NCBI GenBank assembly: GCA_003151495.1
Contig: PLXR01000011.1
Span: 1-32,532, forward strand
DNA: 32,532 bases
DNA from: Opitutaceae bacterium
Lineage (GTDB): Bacteria; Verrucomicrobiota; Verrucomicrobiia; Opitutales; Opitutaceae
Reading direction: 5' to 3'
In this document: positions 1 through 7,725 of the stretch, one piece after another
Layout of the letters: every line of letters begins with the position of its first letter
How positions within the stretch are numbered: the stretch's first letter is position 1
Position numbers and translations under genes: made by a program
The notes under the pieces: model-generated
Databases searched by the model: none
What the model saw: the letters and a program-made list of their open reading frames with translations, nothing else
What the model was told of the DNA's origin: nothing

Positions 1-1148
1 ATTTCGACGGCACGCACCTGTACGAGCACGCGGACCCGCGCGAGGGCGAGCACCCGGATTGGGGATCCCTGATCTTCAATTTCGGCCGACACGAAGTACG
101 CAGCTTTCTGCTGTCCAGTGCGCTCTTTTGGCTCGAGCGGTATCACCTCGACGGCATCCGGGTCGATGCGGTGGCGTCGATGCTCTACCGCGACTATTCG
201 CGCGAGGGCGGCGCCTGGATTCCGAACATGTACGGCGGACGCGAGAACCTCGAGGCGATCAGCTTCCTGCGCGAGTTCAACGAGGATGTCTATCGCCTGC
301 ATCCCGATGTCCAGACCTACGCCGAGGAATCGACCGCCTGGCCGATGGTGTCGCGGCCGACATATCTCGGCGGACTCGGCTTCGGCTACAAGTGGGACCT
401 GGGCTGGATGCACGACACGCTCCAGTACTTCCGTGACGACCCGATCCACAGGAAGTGGCACCAGAAGGAGCTCACCTTCGGGATGCTCTACCAGTATTCC
501 GAGAACTTCGTCTCGGTCCTGTCGCACGACGAGGTGGTGCACGGGAAGGCGTCCCTCCTGCTGAAGATGGGCTCCGGAGACATCCCGGGGAAGGCGGCCA
601 ACCTGCGCGCCCTGTTTGCGCACATGTGGGCGTGGCCTGGGAAGAAGCTGCTCTTCATGGGGGGCGAGTTCGGGCAGTCTTCCGAGTGGAACCATTCGGC
701 GAGCCTTGACTGGCACCTGCTGAAATACCCCGACCATGAGGGGATCCGCCTGCTTGTGGGCGACCTGAACCGGCTCTACGCCTCGGAGCCCGCCCTCGGC
801 GGGGGCGACCTCGACCCCAAGGGTTTCCGCTGGCTGGCGAATTACGACAACGAGGCGAGCGTGATCGCCTACCTCAGGTCCGACAAGGCCGGGGACACCC
901 TTCTCGCAGTCGTATGCCATTTCACGCCCGTCACCCGCTCGAACTACCGGGTCGGGGTGCCGCAGCGCGGCTACTGGCGGGAGGTCATCAACTCGAACAG
1001 CCAGTACTACGGCGGCACGGGCCTTGGCAACGAGGGCGGGCGGGAGGCCGAGCCGACGGCGGCAGACGGCTACGACCAGAGCCTGCGGCTGACGCTCGCT
1101 CCCCTGAGCACCAGCATCTTCAAGTGGACCCGGCAGGCGCCCGCCTGA
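1..1148 (+). CDS. glgB: 1,4-alpha-glucan branching enzyme GlgB, 3' part
   Basis: This encodes the C-terminal half of a glycogen branching enzyme (GH13), which makes alpha-1,6 branches in glycogen in the cytoplasm. The frame is open from base 3 and runs to TGA at 1146-1148, about 381 codons, so the N-terminal domain and first half of the barrel lie outside the window. Visible GH13 landmarks are [10 protein letters not shown] (nucleophile Asp), YAEESTAWP (acid/base Glu) and LSHDEVVHG (third carboxylate), followed by [14 protein letters not shown] and the all-beta C-terminal domain ending in SIFKWTR. The family assignment is secure. The first codons read [13 protein letters not shown], which is where the second glgB sequence at the other edge of the window stops. 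It converges on the Ig-fold gene with a 12-bp gap. Confidence 0.96.
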   Translation, partial: FDGTHLYEHADPREGEHPDWGSLIFNFGRHEVRSFLLSSALFWLERYHLDGIRVDAVASMLYRDYSREGGAWIPNMYGGRENLEAISFLREFNEDVYRLHPDVQTYAEESTAWPMVSRPTYLGGLGFGYKWDLGWMHDTLQYFRDDPIHRKWHQKELTFGMLYQYSENFVSVLSHDEVVHGKASLLLKMGSGDIPGKAANLRALFAHMWAWPGKKLLFMGGEFGQSSEWNHSASLDWHLLKYPDHEGIRLLVGDLNRLYASEPALGGGDLDPKGFRWLANYDNEASVIAYLRSDKAGDTLLAVVCHFTPVTRSNYRVGVPQRGYWREVINSNSQYYGGTGLGNEGGREAEPTAADGYDQSLRLTLAPLSTSIFKWTRQAPA

Positions 1149-1158
1149 GGTAAGGCGG
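1141..1158. terminator. Weak hairpin between convergent genes
   Basis: A perfect 6-bp stem CCGCCT/AGGCGG with loop GAGGTA overlaps the glgB stop codon and sits just beyond the end of the convergent Ig-fold gene. No T-tract follows on either strand, so a terminator role is only suggested by position. Confidence 0.3.
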
Positions 1159-1160
1159 AC

Positions 1161-3110
1161 TTAGGGGACCTCGTACACCTCGACCAACGCGACGCCGGTG
1201 TCCCCGGGGGAGCCCGCGGCGCCGGAGACCTGGACGGTGTAGCTGCCCGGGGGGAGCGTGGCCAGGATCGCCGAGTCATTGCTCGCCGTGTCGTTCCAGG
1301 CGAAGGCGCCGACAGAGGCCGCGGCGGCGGTTATCTCGGAGGCGCCCGCCCACGCGCTGTTGGAGGCAAGGACGTTCGATCCCTGGTACAGCTGGAGCTT
1401 GGGGTCGGGCAGCGTCCCCGCGACGCCGAAGGGCACGAGCGCCGGGCCGGAGGCACGGATCAGGACCGTCTTGGAGGTGGAGCCGCCGATCACGAAGCCC
1501 GCGATCAGGATGTTGCCTCCCGTCCCCACCTGGACCCTGGCCGAGATGTTGATGATCCTGGGCGACGAGGGCGTATACGTACCGGCGGGCGTCGCGTCAT
1601 AGACCTCCGCAAGGGCGACCCCGGTGTCGCCTGCGGCCCCGGCGATCTGCGCGGTGTAGCCGTTCGGCGCGAGGCTGGGAATGTACAGCGCCGAGTCCAT
1701 GCTGCCAGCGTTGGTGAGGGCAAAGGCGCCCAGCGCCGAGTCCTCGGCCGTGATCTGCGCGGCGTTGCTTCCCCAGCCGGAGTTGGAGTCGACGAGCGTG
1801 GAGCCCTGGTAGACCGAGAGCGCCGGGTCGGCCAGGGTGCCGGCGACGCCAAACGAGGCGAGCGCCGGGCCGGTTCCCCGGATGAGGACGGGCTGGGTCC
1901 CGCCGGTCCCCGGCCCCCCGCTCACAAACCCGACGATCAGGATGTTGCCGCCCGTGCCCACCCCCGCTCGGCAGGAGATGTTCACCAGGCGCCCCAGGTC
2001 CTGGGTGGAGCTCACGGCGAGGGCTGCAGGCGCGCTGGTCGCGGTCGCGAGCGAGTTGGTCGCGACGCAGGTGTAGGCTCCGGTGTCGGCCGCGGTCGCC
2101 CCGTGGATGACCAGCGTGGGGTCGGTGGCCCCGGCTATGGGCGAACCGTTCAGCTTCCACTGGTAGGTGGGGGAGGGGCTGCCGGTCGCCGCGGCCGAGA
2201 AGACGACGGTCCCGCCCGCGGCGATCGTCTGGCCCACGGGCTGGGACGAGAAAGCGGGGGTCGCCGCGACGCTGAGCTTGAGCGCCGCCGGGTTGCTCGT
2301 GGCGGACCCCTGGGAGTTGGTGACCACGCAGGTGTAGTTGCCGGCGTTTGCCGTGCCGGCGTTGAAGATCGTGAGCGTGGACGACGTGGCCCCGGCGATC
2401 GGGGACCCGCCGAAGTCCCATTGGAATGTGGGCACGGGGAAGCCCGCCGTGACGACCGCGAAGGTCGCCGTCCCGCCCGTCGGTATCGTGACGTCCGTCG
2501 GCTGGGTGGTGATGGAGGGCGCCGTGTTCGCCGGGTTCACGATCACCTCGTACGTGAAGATGGTGGAAAAATACCCCAGCCCGTCCAGCAGCTGGTAGGC
2601 CTGCATCAGTATCTTGTAGTCGCCCGCCTGAGTGGGGGTCCCAAACAGGGTGGGATTGGCGATGTTCACGCCGCCCCCCAGGGGCGCCGTGACCGAGGCC
2701 GCGGTGACTCCGAAATGAATCCCCGGAGGGATGGACCCGGCGATCGCCCACGACTGGGGCGCCTGCTGCGCGGGGGTGGACTGCAGCGCGAAGGCGACCG
2801 CCGTGATCGGAACCCCGACCGTGACCGTATAGGGGGAGGGGTGCCCCGGGCTTCCCGTCGAGAGAGTGTAGCTGAAGGAGCTTGCGGGCAGGCCGGTCGA
2901 CGACGCCCCCGCGACCGAGTCGACGACGCCCAGCGCGGCGACGGAGGCCGCGGCCGCCTTCAGGAGCGAGCCTGCCGGGGACTCCAGGACAAGGTCGACC
3001 ACCGAGGACGCCATTCGGAGCGCGGGCGATCGCTGCAGCAGGACGAGGAGGGAGGCAAGGGGGGCGTGGAACCGGCGGAGCCGGTTCCATCCGTGGGCGA
3101 GTCGAGTCAT
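1161..3110 (-). CDS. Secreted Ig-fold protein with duplicated C-terminal module
   Basis: A 649-aa protein. Residues 1-70 are basic, then hydrophobic and Ala-rich, compatible with an unusually long export signal. Residues about 75-195 resemble a putative-Ig (He_PIG-like) beta domain. Two Ig I-set-like domains follow at about 198-282 and 283-368, each with a QW and a YTC core (GNYTCVVTN; GAYTCVATN). The last 280 residues are two tandem copies of a module that starts R(L/I)(V/I)NIS and contains VGTGGNILI, a (T/S)GPAL motif and TGVAL(A/V)EVY; copy 1 starts near residue 372, copy 2 near 516. The same pair ends the protein at 5507-7708. Function is unknown; a surface or adhesion role is inference. 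It lies 67 bp downstream of the DUF4266 gene on the same strand, so it may be cotranscribed. The ATG at 3108-3110 has no clear Shine-Dalgarno, so the start is uncertain. Confidence 0.85.
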   Translation of the reverse strand: MTRLAHGWNRLRRFHAPLASLLVLLQRSPALRMASSVVDLVLESPAGSLLKAAAASVAALGVVDSVAGASSTGLPASSFSYTLSTGSPGHPSPYTVTVGVPITAVAFALQSTPAQQAPQSWAIAGSIPPGIHFGVTAASVTAPLGGGVNIANPTLFGTPTQAGDYKILMQAYQLLDGLGYFSTIFTYEVIVNPANTAPSITTQPTDVTIPTGGTATFAVVTAGFPVPTFQWDFGGSPIAGATSSTLTIFNAGTANAGNYTCVVTNSQGSATSNPAALKLSVAATPAFSSQPVGQTIAAGGTVVFSAAATGSPSPTYQWKLNGSPIAGATDPTLVIHGATAADTGAYTCVATNSLATATSAPAALAVSSTQDLGRLVNISCRAGVGTGGNILIVGFVSGGPGTGGTQPVLIRGTGPALASFGVAGTLADPALSVYQGSTLVDSNSGWGSNAAQITAEDSALGAFALTNAGSMDSALYIPSLAPNGYTAQIAGAAGDTGVALAEVYDATPAGTYTPSSPRIINISARVQVGTGGNILIAGFVIGGSTSKTVLIRASGPALVPFGVAGTLPDPKLQLYQGSNVLASNSAWAGASEITAAAASVGAFAWNDTASNDSAILATLPPGSYTVQVSGAAGSPGDTGVALVEVYEVP

Positions 3111-3177
3111 GTTCGGTTGGACGAGATTGCGAGGGATTGGTTCAATTCAGTTTGGACACCGGGGGAGACCGCCGGCG

Positions 3178-3414
3178 CTAGTTGCATCCGCATCCGGCGC
3201 CGCCCACGCCCCGGCCGCCCGTTGCGGCCTCCCTCGAAAAAGTCACGTGGTCCATCATCGCGCTTCCCAGGGCGTCGCGGCCGGGGTCCATGATCGAGTC
3301 CGCAAGCAGGCTGCGCTCCCAGGGATGCACCCGGACTGCCTGGGTCGTGGAGCAGCCGGAGCCCAGCGCGAGAGTCGCCAGGGCGGCGAGAATGAGGCAG
3401 GGTTTCGGTTTCAT
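3178..3414 (-). CDS. DUF4266 small lipoprotein
   Basis: A 78-aa lipoprotein precursor. The signal sequence runs to a lipobox LGSGC with Cys21 as the predicted lipidated residue. The mature part carries the DUF4266 pattern: VHPWERSLLAD, a DHVTFSREA segment, and a Gly/Cys-rich end GGRGVGGAGCGCN. The end with two nearby cysteines is characteristic of this family and suggests a metal or redox role, which is not established. It lies 22 bp after the thioredoxin gene, which itself follows the DUF3570 gene, so the three look like one operon. Families DUF3570 and DUF4266 are known to me as frequent neighbours; their biochemical role is unknown. The start is an ATG without an obvious ribosome-binding site. 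Confidence 0.9.
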   Translation of the reverse strand: MKPKPCLILAALATLALGSGCSTTQAVRVHPWERSLLADSIMDPGRDALGSAMMDHVTFSREAATGGRGVGGAGCGCN

Positions 3415-3436
3415 GGGTGCTGGAATCTGGTCGGGC

Positions 3437-3922
3437 TCATTTTTCGGACAACAGGAGCTCCGCCTCCTTGCGCAGGGCTCTGTCGGTCTCCTCTCCGTGG
3501 TATCCGGCGTGAAGGTAGCGGATCCTGCCCTCCCGGTCTACAAGGTAGCACGTGGGCATGGTGGGCACGCGGACCCGCTCGACCAGCGCGTGGCCCTTGT
3601 CGAGAACGACGGCAAAGGGCGGCGAGAATCTCCTGACGAAGGACGCGTAGGCCCCCGGGTCGTCGTCCACGCTCACGGCGACAATGACAAGGCCCCTGGG
3701 GGCGAGCTCGGCGTTCAGCCGGCCGTAGGCGGGGAAGGAAGCCTTGCAGGGCGCGCACCAGGAGGCCCAGAAGTCGACGAGCAGCACCTTGCCGTGGGTT
3801 TCCGTGCCCGTGGCGGCCGGCAGCGGCGGGAACAGGTCACCGACAGCCACGTCGGCGCGCGCAGCGCCCGCGGACAGGAGCATTGCCGAACATGCGAGGA
3901 GGATTCGAAAGGGGGGCTTCAC
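3437..3922 (-). CDS. TlpA/ResA-like periplasmic thioredoxin
   Basis: A 161-aa exported thioredoxin-fold protein. An N-terminal signal (residues 1-23, ending GAARA) precedes the domain. The active site is WCAPC with Cys56 and Cys59, preceded by LLVDFWAS, and the cis-proline loop is VPTMPTCYLVD. This arrangement fits TlpA/ResA-type membrane-associated or periplasmic disulfide reductases. It starts with GTG at 3920-3922 (VKPPFRILL), which gives a proper signal peptide. It is the middle gene of the DUF3570-thioredoxin-DUF4266 set, 25 bp after DUF3570 and 22 bp before DUF4266. The likely clients are envelope proteins with cysteines, such as the Cys-bearing DUF4266 lipoprotein; that partnership is inference. 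Confidence 0.92.
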   Translation of the reverse strand: MKPPFRILLACSAMLLSAGAARADVAVGDLFPPLPAATGTETHGKVLLVDFWASWCAPCKASFPAYGRLNAELAPRGLVIVAVSVDDDPGAYASFVRRFSPPFAVVLDKGHALVERVRVPTMPTCYLVDREGRIRYLHAGYHGEETDRALRKEAELLLSEK

Positions 3923-3947
3923 GGTGCGGTTCGGGAGGCCGGTGCCC

Positions 3948-5126
3948 TCACCAGGAGAGCTGCGCCCCCGCGGAGTAGATGTTGGCGTCGGGGTAGGCGC
4001 TTTGGGGGGTCACCCCATCGCGGCCCCTCATGTTGTACCGGCTGTAGTCGACGGTGAGCCTGAGCCAGTCGCGCGGCTTCCAGGAGAGGTTGAGGCCGTA
4101 GGTCACAGCAAAGAGCGACGAGAGCCGGTAGTCCGAGGTATAGGCGGGCCCGCCCGCGCTCGGGATGTAGGTCGGGATGATGTTGGTCGAGTCCAGGTTG
4201 TAATGGTAGAATCCCGCCGCGCCCTGCTCGTGGAGGCGGAAGTCGGGGGCCAGGACAAAGGCGCCTCCAAGCTTCTGGAGCCATTTCAACTCGAGGGTGT
4301 TGGCGGCGACCCCGTAGGTGTCGGCATAGAAGCGGTAGCTGCCCTCCAGGGCGCCGCCGAGATCCGGATAGGCCCGGTTCACCGATGCGAAAACGACCCC
4401 CGAGTTGCGCTCGCTCGGCCTGTTCTCGGGAAAGACAAGGGTGAAGAACGACCCCGGGACAATCTCGATGGTCTTCTGGACCTCCTTGTACTGGTCGCTC
4501 AGGTACCCTGTGTCCCGCGCCCATGTGACATTGAGGGTTACGGTGGTCCGTGGGTCGATCAGCTGGGTCACTCCAACGATCCCGCTGAAGGAGTGGCGGC
4601 CCAAGTAGACCTGCTGGACATCGTAAAACGTCTCGACGGAGTCCTCATGGCCGGCCACCCCGAACAGGAGGGTGGTGTTCTTCTGGTTGAAGTCGGTGAG
4701 GGTGTTGAGCGACAAGCCCCGGGAGATGTAGTCGTGCTCCCTGCTCAGCGCATAGCCCGCCGAGACGTGCACCCTGCCGAATTGCCTGGCCAGCTCCGTC
4801 TCCCACGCCTTGCGGTGGTCGTGAAGCGTGGCGACCGGGACCTGGTCGGACCCCGCCGGGGCGGGTATCCCGGTCGGCGTCGCTCCGGCGATCGCATCAT
4901 TGATGGCCGTGACACTGAAGTTGAGCCCCATGCCGATGTCCTGCCTCGCTAGGATTCCCGTCGTGTGCACCCCGACCCTCCCGGCTGTCTCGCTGTAGTC
5001 GGCGTAGCTGTAGGCTAGGGAGCCCTCACCGCGGGCGGAGGGGCGGGGCAATGCCCCGAGAAGGACAAGCGAGAGGGACAGGGCGTTGATTCCTTTGGGA
5101 AGCCGGGCGCGACGGGTACGGGGCAC
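3948..5126 (-). CDS. DUF3570 outer-membrane beta-barrel protein
   Basis: This matches DUF3570, a family of predicted outer-membrane beta barrels. The body alternates aromatic-rich strands (YALSREHDYIS, FFTLVFPENRPSERN, YRFYADTYG, YSRYNMRGRDG) and ends in AGAQLSW, a terminal aromatic typical of barrels. I chose the GTG at 5124-5126 because it gives a classical signal peptide: a basic start MPRTRRARLPKG, a hydrophobic core LSLSLVLLGAL, and a PSARGEG cleavage region, for 392 aa. The frame stays open further upstream to 5306, but that stretch has no signal peptide and lies in the structured intergenic region. It is the first gene of the operon with the thioredoxin and DUF4266. DUF3570 genes are often found near ApbE flavin transferases; none is visible here. 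The family identification is stronger than any functional claim. Confidence 0.88.
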   Translation of the reverse strand: MPRTRRARLPKGINALSLSLVLLGALPRPSARGEGSLAYSYADYSETAGRVGVHTTGILARQDIGMGLNFSVTAINDAIAGATPTGIPAPAGSDQVPVATLHDHRKAWETELARQFGRVHVSAGYALSREHDYISRGLSLNTLTDFNQKNTTLLFGVAGHEDSVETFYDVQQVYLGRHSFSGIVGVTQLIDPRTTVTLNVTWARDTGYLSDQYKEVQKTIEIVPGSFFTLVFPENRPSERNSGVVFASVNRAYPDLGGALEGSYRFYADTYGVAANTLELKWLQKLGGAFVLAPDFRLHEQGAAGFYHYNLDSTNIIPTYIPSAGGPAYTSDYRLSSLFAVTYGLNLSWKPRDWLRLTVDYSRYNMRGRDGVTPQSAYPDANIYSAGAQLSW

Positions 5127-5168
5127 AGCCTCGATATGACCATTTAAGAGTGCGAGAGTTCCAAGCGT

Positions 5169-5200
5169 ATTTTTCAGGGCGGCGTGAGAAACGGAAAAAT
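5169..5200. promoter_or_regulatory. ATTTTTC/GAAAAAT inverted repeat
   Basis: A perfect 7-bp AT-rich inverted repeat (ATTTTTC at 5169-5175, GAAAAAT at 5194-5200) with an 18-nt spacer lies 43-74 bp upstream of the DUF3570 start. AT-rich sequence is rare in this window, so a promoter or protein-binding site is possible. No clean -35/-10 pair is visible. Confidence 0.25.
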
Positions 5201-5220
5201 TCCCGGGCTGCCACAGAGGT

Positions 5221-5267
5221 GCGCACGGACTGGGTTGCCGACTATAGGCAACCTCTGCGCCGTGCGC
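5221..5267. ncRNA. Two-tier perfect stem-loop, possible leader RNA
   Basis: Outer arms GCGCACGG (5221-5228) and CCGTGCGC (5260-5267) pair over 8 bp. Inner arms GGTTGCC (5233-5239) and GGCAACC (5247-5253) pair over 7 bp around the loop GACTATA. The internal loop is 4 nt on one side and 6 nt on the other. The structure would form on either strand. It starts about 95 bp upstream of the DUF3570 start, so it could be a structured 5' leader of that operon, a small RNA, or a DNA-level repeat. No T-tract follows it, so an intrinsic terminator is less likely. Confidence 0.4.
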
Positions 5268-5332
5268 GGCTTCATGCCCGTCCTGCAGAATGAGTCCGAA
5301 TCTCAATATGTTGGCGCCGGCGGGAAGAGAGG

Positions 5333-5359
5333 GATACCAGCGGGCGACGCGTTGGTATC
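5333..5359. promoter_or_regulatory. GATACCA/TGGTATC palindrome, possible operator
   Basis: Perfect 7-bp arms GATACCA (5333-5339) and TGGTATC (5353-5359) flank a 13-bp centre that could itself form a short GCG/CGC stem. It lies about 33 bp upstream of the possible -35 for the Ig-fold gene. The symmetry suggests an operator or a second hairpin; no cognate regulator is adjacent. Confidence 0.3.
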
Positions 5360-5391
5360 ATGCACCCAAGAGCATCGCTGCAGTGAATGGC

Positions 5392-5420
5392 TTGCCCAAT
5401 CTCCCCTTTGGCAATTCAAT
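5392..5420 (+). promoter_or_regulatory. Possible promoter of the second Ig-fold gene
   Basis: TTGCCC (5392-5397), a 17-bp spacer and TTCAAT (5415-5420) give 4/6 matches to each sigma-70 hexamer. This would leave a leader of about 80 nt before the ATG at 5507. The match is modest. Confidence 0.3.
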
Positions 5421-5506
5421 CGGAGCCGGGTGAATTCGGCGTCATCGGCATTGCGAACGCTGAGAGAGAAGAAATCGGGCAATCGTTCCAAACTCGGCAT
5501 TAAACC

Positions 5507-7708
5507 ATGACCACCACCAAGAAAGGGCACAGCTGGAGGGTTTCCATGGCGCTGGGCGCCGCATTTCTCGCAATCGCCGCCGCCAATGCCGCCTCGAGCA
5601 GCGTGTACGGCGTCTTCAAGGACCATATCTACCTGCAGACCTCCTCGAGCGCCCCGGCGCCGTTCGGAGGTTTTCCCTACTCCTTCTCGGTCCAGGGGGG
5701 CGGGACGGGAGCCCTGCACACGCCACTGGGCGCGTCTGTGACGCTCCCCCAATCGGTAGCGAACAACAACGGGGACCTGCTCGACGTGGGTTTCTCGTCC
5801 GAGTCGAGCCTCTTGGCATTATATCCCAACGGGACTTACCAGCTGGAGTTGACGGGGACGCCGACCCTCACCTACTCGGTCACTTCCGGGTATCCCTTGT
5901 CGGTGCCCCAGATCACCAACGGCACCTGGCAGAATGGTGTCCTCGTGATTGACCCTGCGATCTCCGCCACCCTCAATTTTTCGACGTTCAGCGACTATTC
6001 GTCCGGGGTTGGGGGGCATATGGACATCCAGATCCAGTCCCAGGACAGCACGGGCAATGTGAATCTGCAGCAGCAGTACGCGACCGTGAATGTCGGGGGC
6101 GGAACCACCGTCTCGGCGACCCCGTTCACCTCCTACGTGATCCCGGCCGGCACCCTCACGTCAGGGGGAATCTACCAGGCCACCCTGAGCTTCGACTCGA
6201 TCGGCAGCCTGGACACCACGTCGGTGGCCGGCGGGATTTCAGTGTCGGTATTCACCAACAACCTCGCGGCTTTCATTGTCGGCAAGTCGACACCGGCCCC
6301 GGCCGCGCCGACAATCTCGTCAAGCCTGGCGAACCAGACCGGCCCGCTTGGGGGAAGCGCGACGTTCAGCCCGAACGCGACTTTCGGGTCGGGCGGGCAG
6401 CCCAACAATACGATCTGGATCTGGACCGTGAACGGGCAGGAGATCAACTTTGACGGTGTCAAGTACGAGCTCGGGCCGGGTGGTACCCTCACGATAAACG
6501 ACATCAAGAATTCTGATGTTGGCACCTATCAGGTGGTGGTCGTGACCGGCGGGGGCCTTGCCATGAGCATCCCGGCCACCCTCGCGATCGGCTCGGGGAC
6601 GCCGGGGACGCCGCCTACGATAACGACGCAACCGTTCCCGCAGACCATCGCGAGCGGGGGAACCGTGACTTTTCACGTGGTCGCCTCGGGGGCTATCGCG
6701 TACCAGTGGCTATTCAATGGCAACCCCCTGCCGGTCGGCAACGGGGTCTCGAACGCGGCGGGCGCAACTCTAGTCATCAACGGCGCGACCTCAGCAAACG
6801 CCGGCAACTACTCCTGCTCGGTATCGAACTCCAACGGGAGCACGGTGAGCAACGCGGCGTCGCTCTCGGTGAGTTTGACCAGCAACATTGGCAGGCTGAT
6901 AAACATCTCGTGCCGGGCCGGGGTGGGGACCGGGGGGAATATCCTGATCGCCGGGTACGTCATCGGGGGCCAGGGCACCTCCGGCACACTTCCAATACTT
7001 GTCAGGGCATCGGGTCCCGCGCTTGTGCCCTTCGGAGTCGGCGGCACGTTGCCCGACCCAGAGTTGAAGCTTTACAGCGCCAGCACCCAGCTGGCGACCA
7101 ACACCGGATGGGCGGGCAGCACGCAGATCTCTGCGGCGGCCTCGGCGGTGGGTGCCTTCTCATGGGGAAGCGGCCCGACCAATGACTCGGCGATTTACTC
7201 GACGCCCTCGGCGGGGGCCTACACGGCGCAGATATCGGGCGCCGCCAGTGACACGGGCGTGGCGCTGGTGGAGCTCTACGACGCGACGCCGGTGGGAACC
7301 TATACGCCCTCGAACCCGCGCCTCGTCAACATCTCGGCCCGCGTCCAGGTAGGGACCGGGGGGAACATCCTGATCGCCGGGTTCGTGATCGGGGGCGCCA
7401 CCTCCAAGACCGTGCTTGTACGGGCATCAGGACCCGCGCTTGCCGGCTTTGGGGTGGCCGGGACCCTTCCGGACCCGCAGCTGCAGCTCTACAGCGGCAG
7501 CACCCTGCTGGCGACAAACAACGGCTGGGGAGGCAAGACGGAGATAGCCAACACGGCGGCGTCGGTGGGCGCGTTCAACTGGGCAAACCCCTCAAGCCGT
7601 GACTCGGCGCTGCTCGTGACCCTTCCCCCGGGGGCATACACGGCCCAGGTTTCCGGGGCGAGCAACGATACCGGCGTCGCCCTGGTCGAGCTCTACGAGG
7701 TCCCTTAG
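5507..7708 (+). CDS. Secreted Ig-fold protein with duplicated C-terminal module (second copy)
   Basis: A 733-aa exported protein. The signal peptide spans about residues 1-29 (basic KKGHSWR, then MALGAAFLAIAAANA). Residues 30-260 form an unrecognised Ser/Thr/Gly-rich beta-type region. Two Ig-like domains follow at about 267-365 (GTYQVVVV core) and 369-457 (AYQWLF and GNYSCSVSN). The last 270 residues are two tandem copies of the same module seen in the protein at 1161-3110: copy 1 from Arg463 (NISCRAGVGTGG) and copy 2 from Arg605 (NISARVQVGTGG), ending ALVELYEVP. The two proteins share this tail but differ upstream, which fits a modular surface protein with a conserved anchoring or sorting tail; that role is inference. 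It is transcribed divergently from the DUF3570 operon and converges on the TonB receptor gene 17 bp away. Confidence 0.88.
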   Translation: MTTTKKGHSWRVSMALGAAFLAIAAANAASSSVYGVFKDHIYLQTSSSAPAPFGGFPYSFSVQGGGTGALHTPLGASVTLPQSVANNNGDLLDVGFSSESSLLALYPNGTYQLELTGTPTLTYSVTSGYPLSVPQITNGTWQNGVLVIDPAISATLNFSTFSDYSSGVGGHMDIQIQSQDSTGNVNLQQQYATVNVGGGTTVSATPFTSYVIPAGTLTSGGIYQATLSFDSIGSLDTTSVAGGISVSVFTNNLAAFIVGKSTPAPAAPTISSSLANQTGPLGGSATFSPNATFGSGGQPNNTIWIWTVNGQEINFDGVKYELGPGGTLTINDIKNSDVGTYQVVVVTGGGLAMSIPATLAIGSGTPGTPPTITTQPFPQTIASGGTVTFHVVASGAIAYQWLFNGNPLPVGNGVSNAAGATLVINGATSANAGNYSCSVSNSNGSTVSNAASLSVSLTSNIGRLINISCRAGVGTGGNILIAGYVIGGQGTSGTLPILVRASGPALVPFGVGGTLPDPELKLYSASTQLATNTGWAGSTQISAAASAVGAFSWGSGPTNDSAIYSTPSAGAYTAQISGAASDTGVALVELYDATPVGTYTPSNPRLVNISARVQVGTGGNILIAGFVIGGATSKTVLVRASGPALAGFGVAGTLPDPQLQLYSGSTLLATNNGWGGKTEIANTAASVGAFNWANPSSRDSALLVTLPPGAYTAQVSGASNDTGVALVELYEVP

Positions 7709-7725
7709 GCCCTGACTCGGCCGCC

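Larger units (their letters stand above)
5127..5506. other. 380-bp divergent intergenic region
   Basis: This gap separates the leftward DUF3570 operon from the rightward Ig-fold gene and should hold both promoters. I see three perfect inverted repeats (5169-5200, 5221-5267, 5333-5359) and a possible rightward promoter (5392-5420). No convincing coding frame was found, and no riboswitch core I know matches the sequence. Confidence 0.6.

Noticed and set aside
5127..5506. Known riboswitch (FMN, cobalamin, c-di-GMP) in the DUF3570 leader
   Set aside because: None of the conserved core sequences I know for these classes is present; only generic hairpins are seen.
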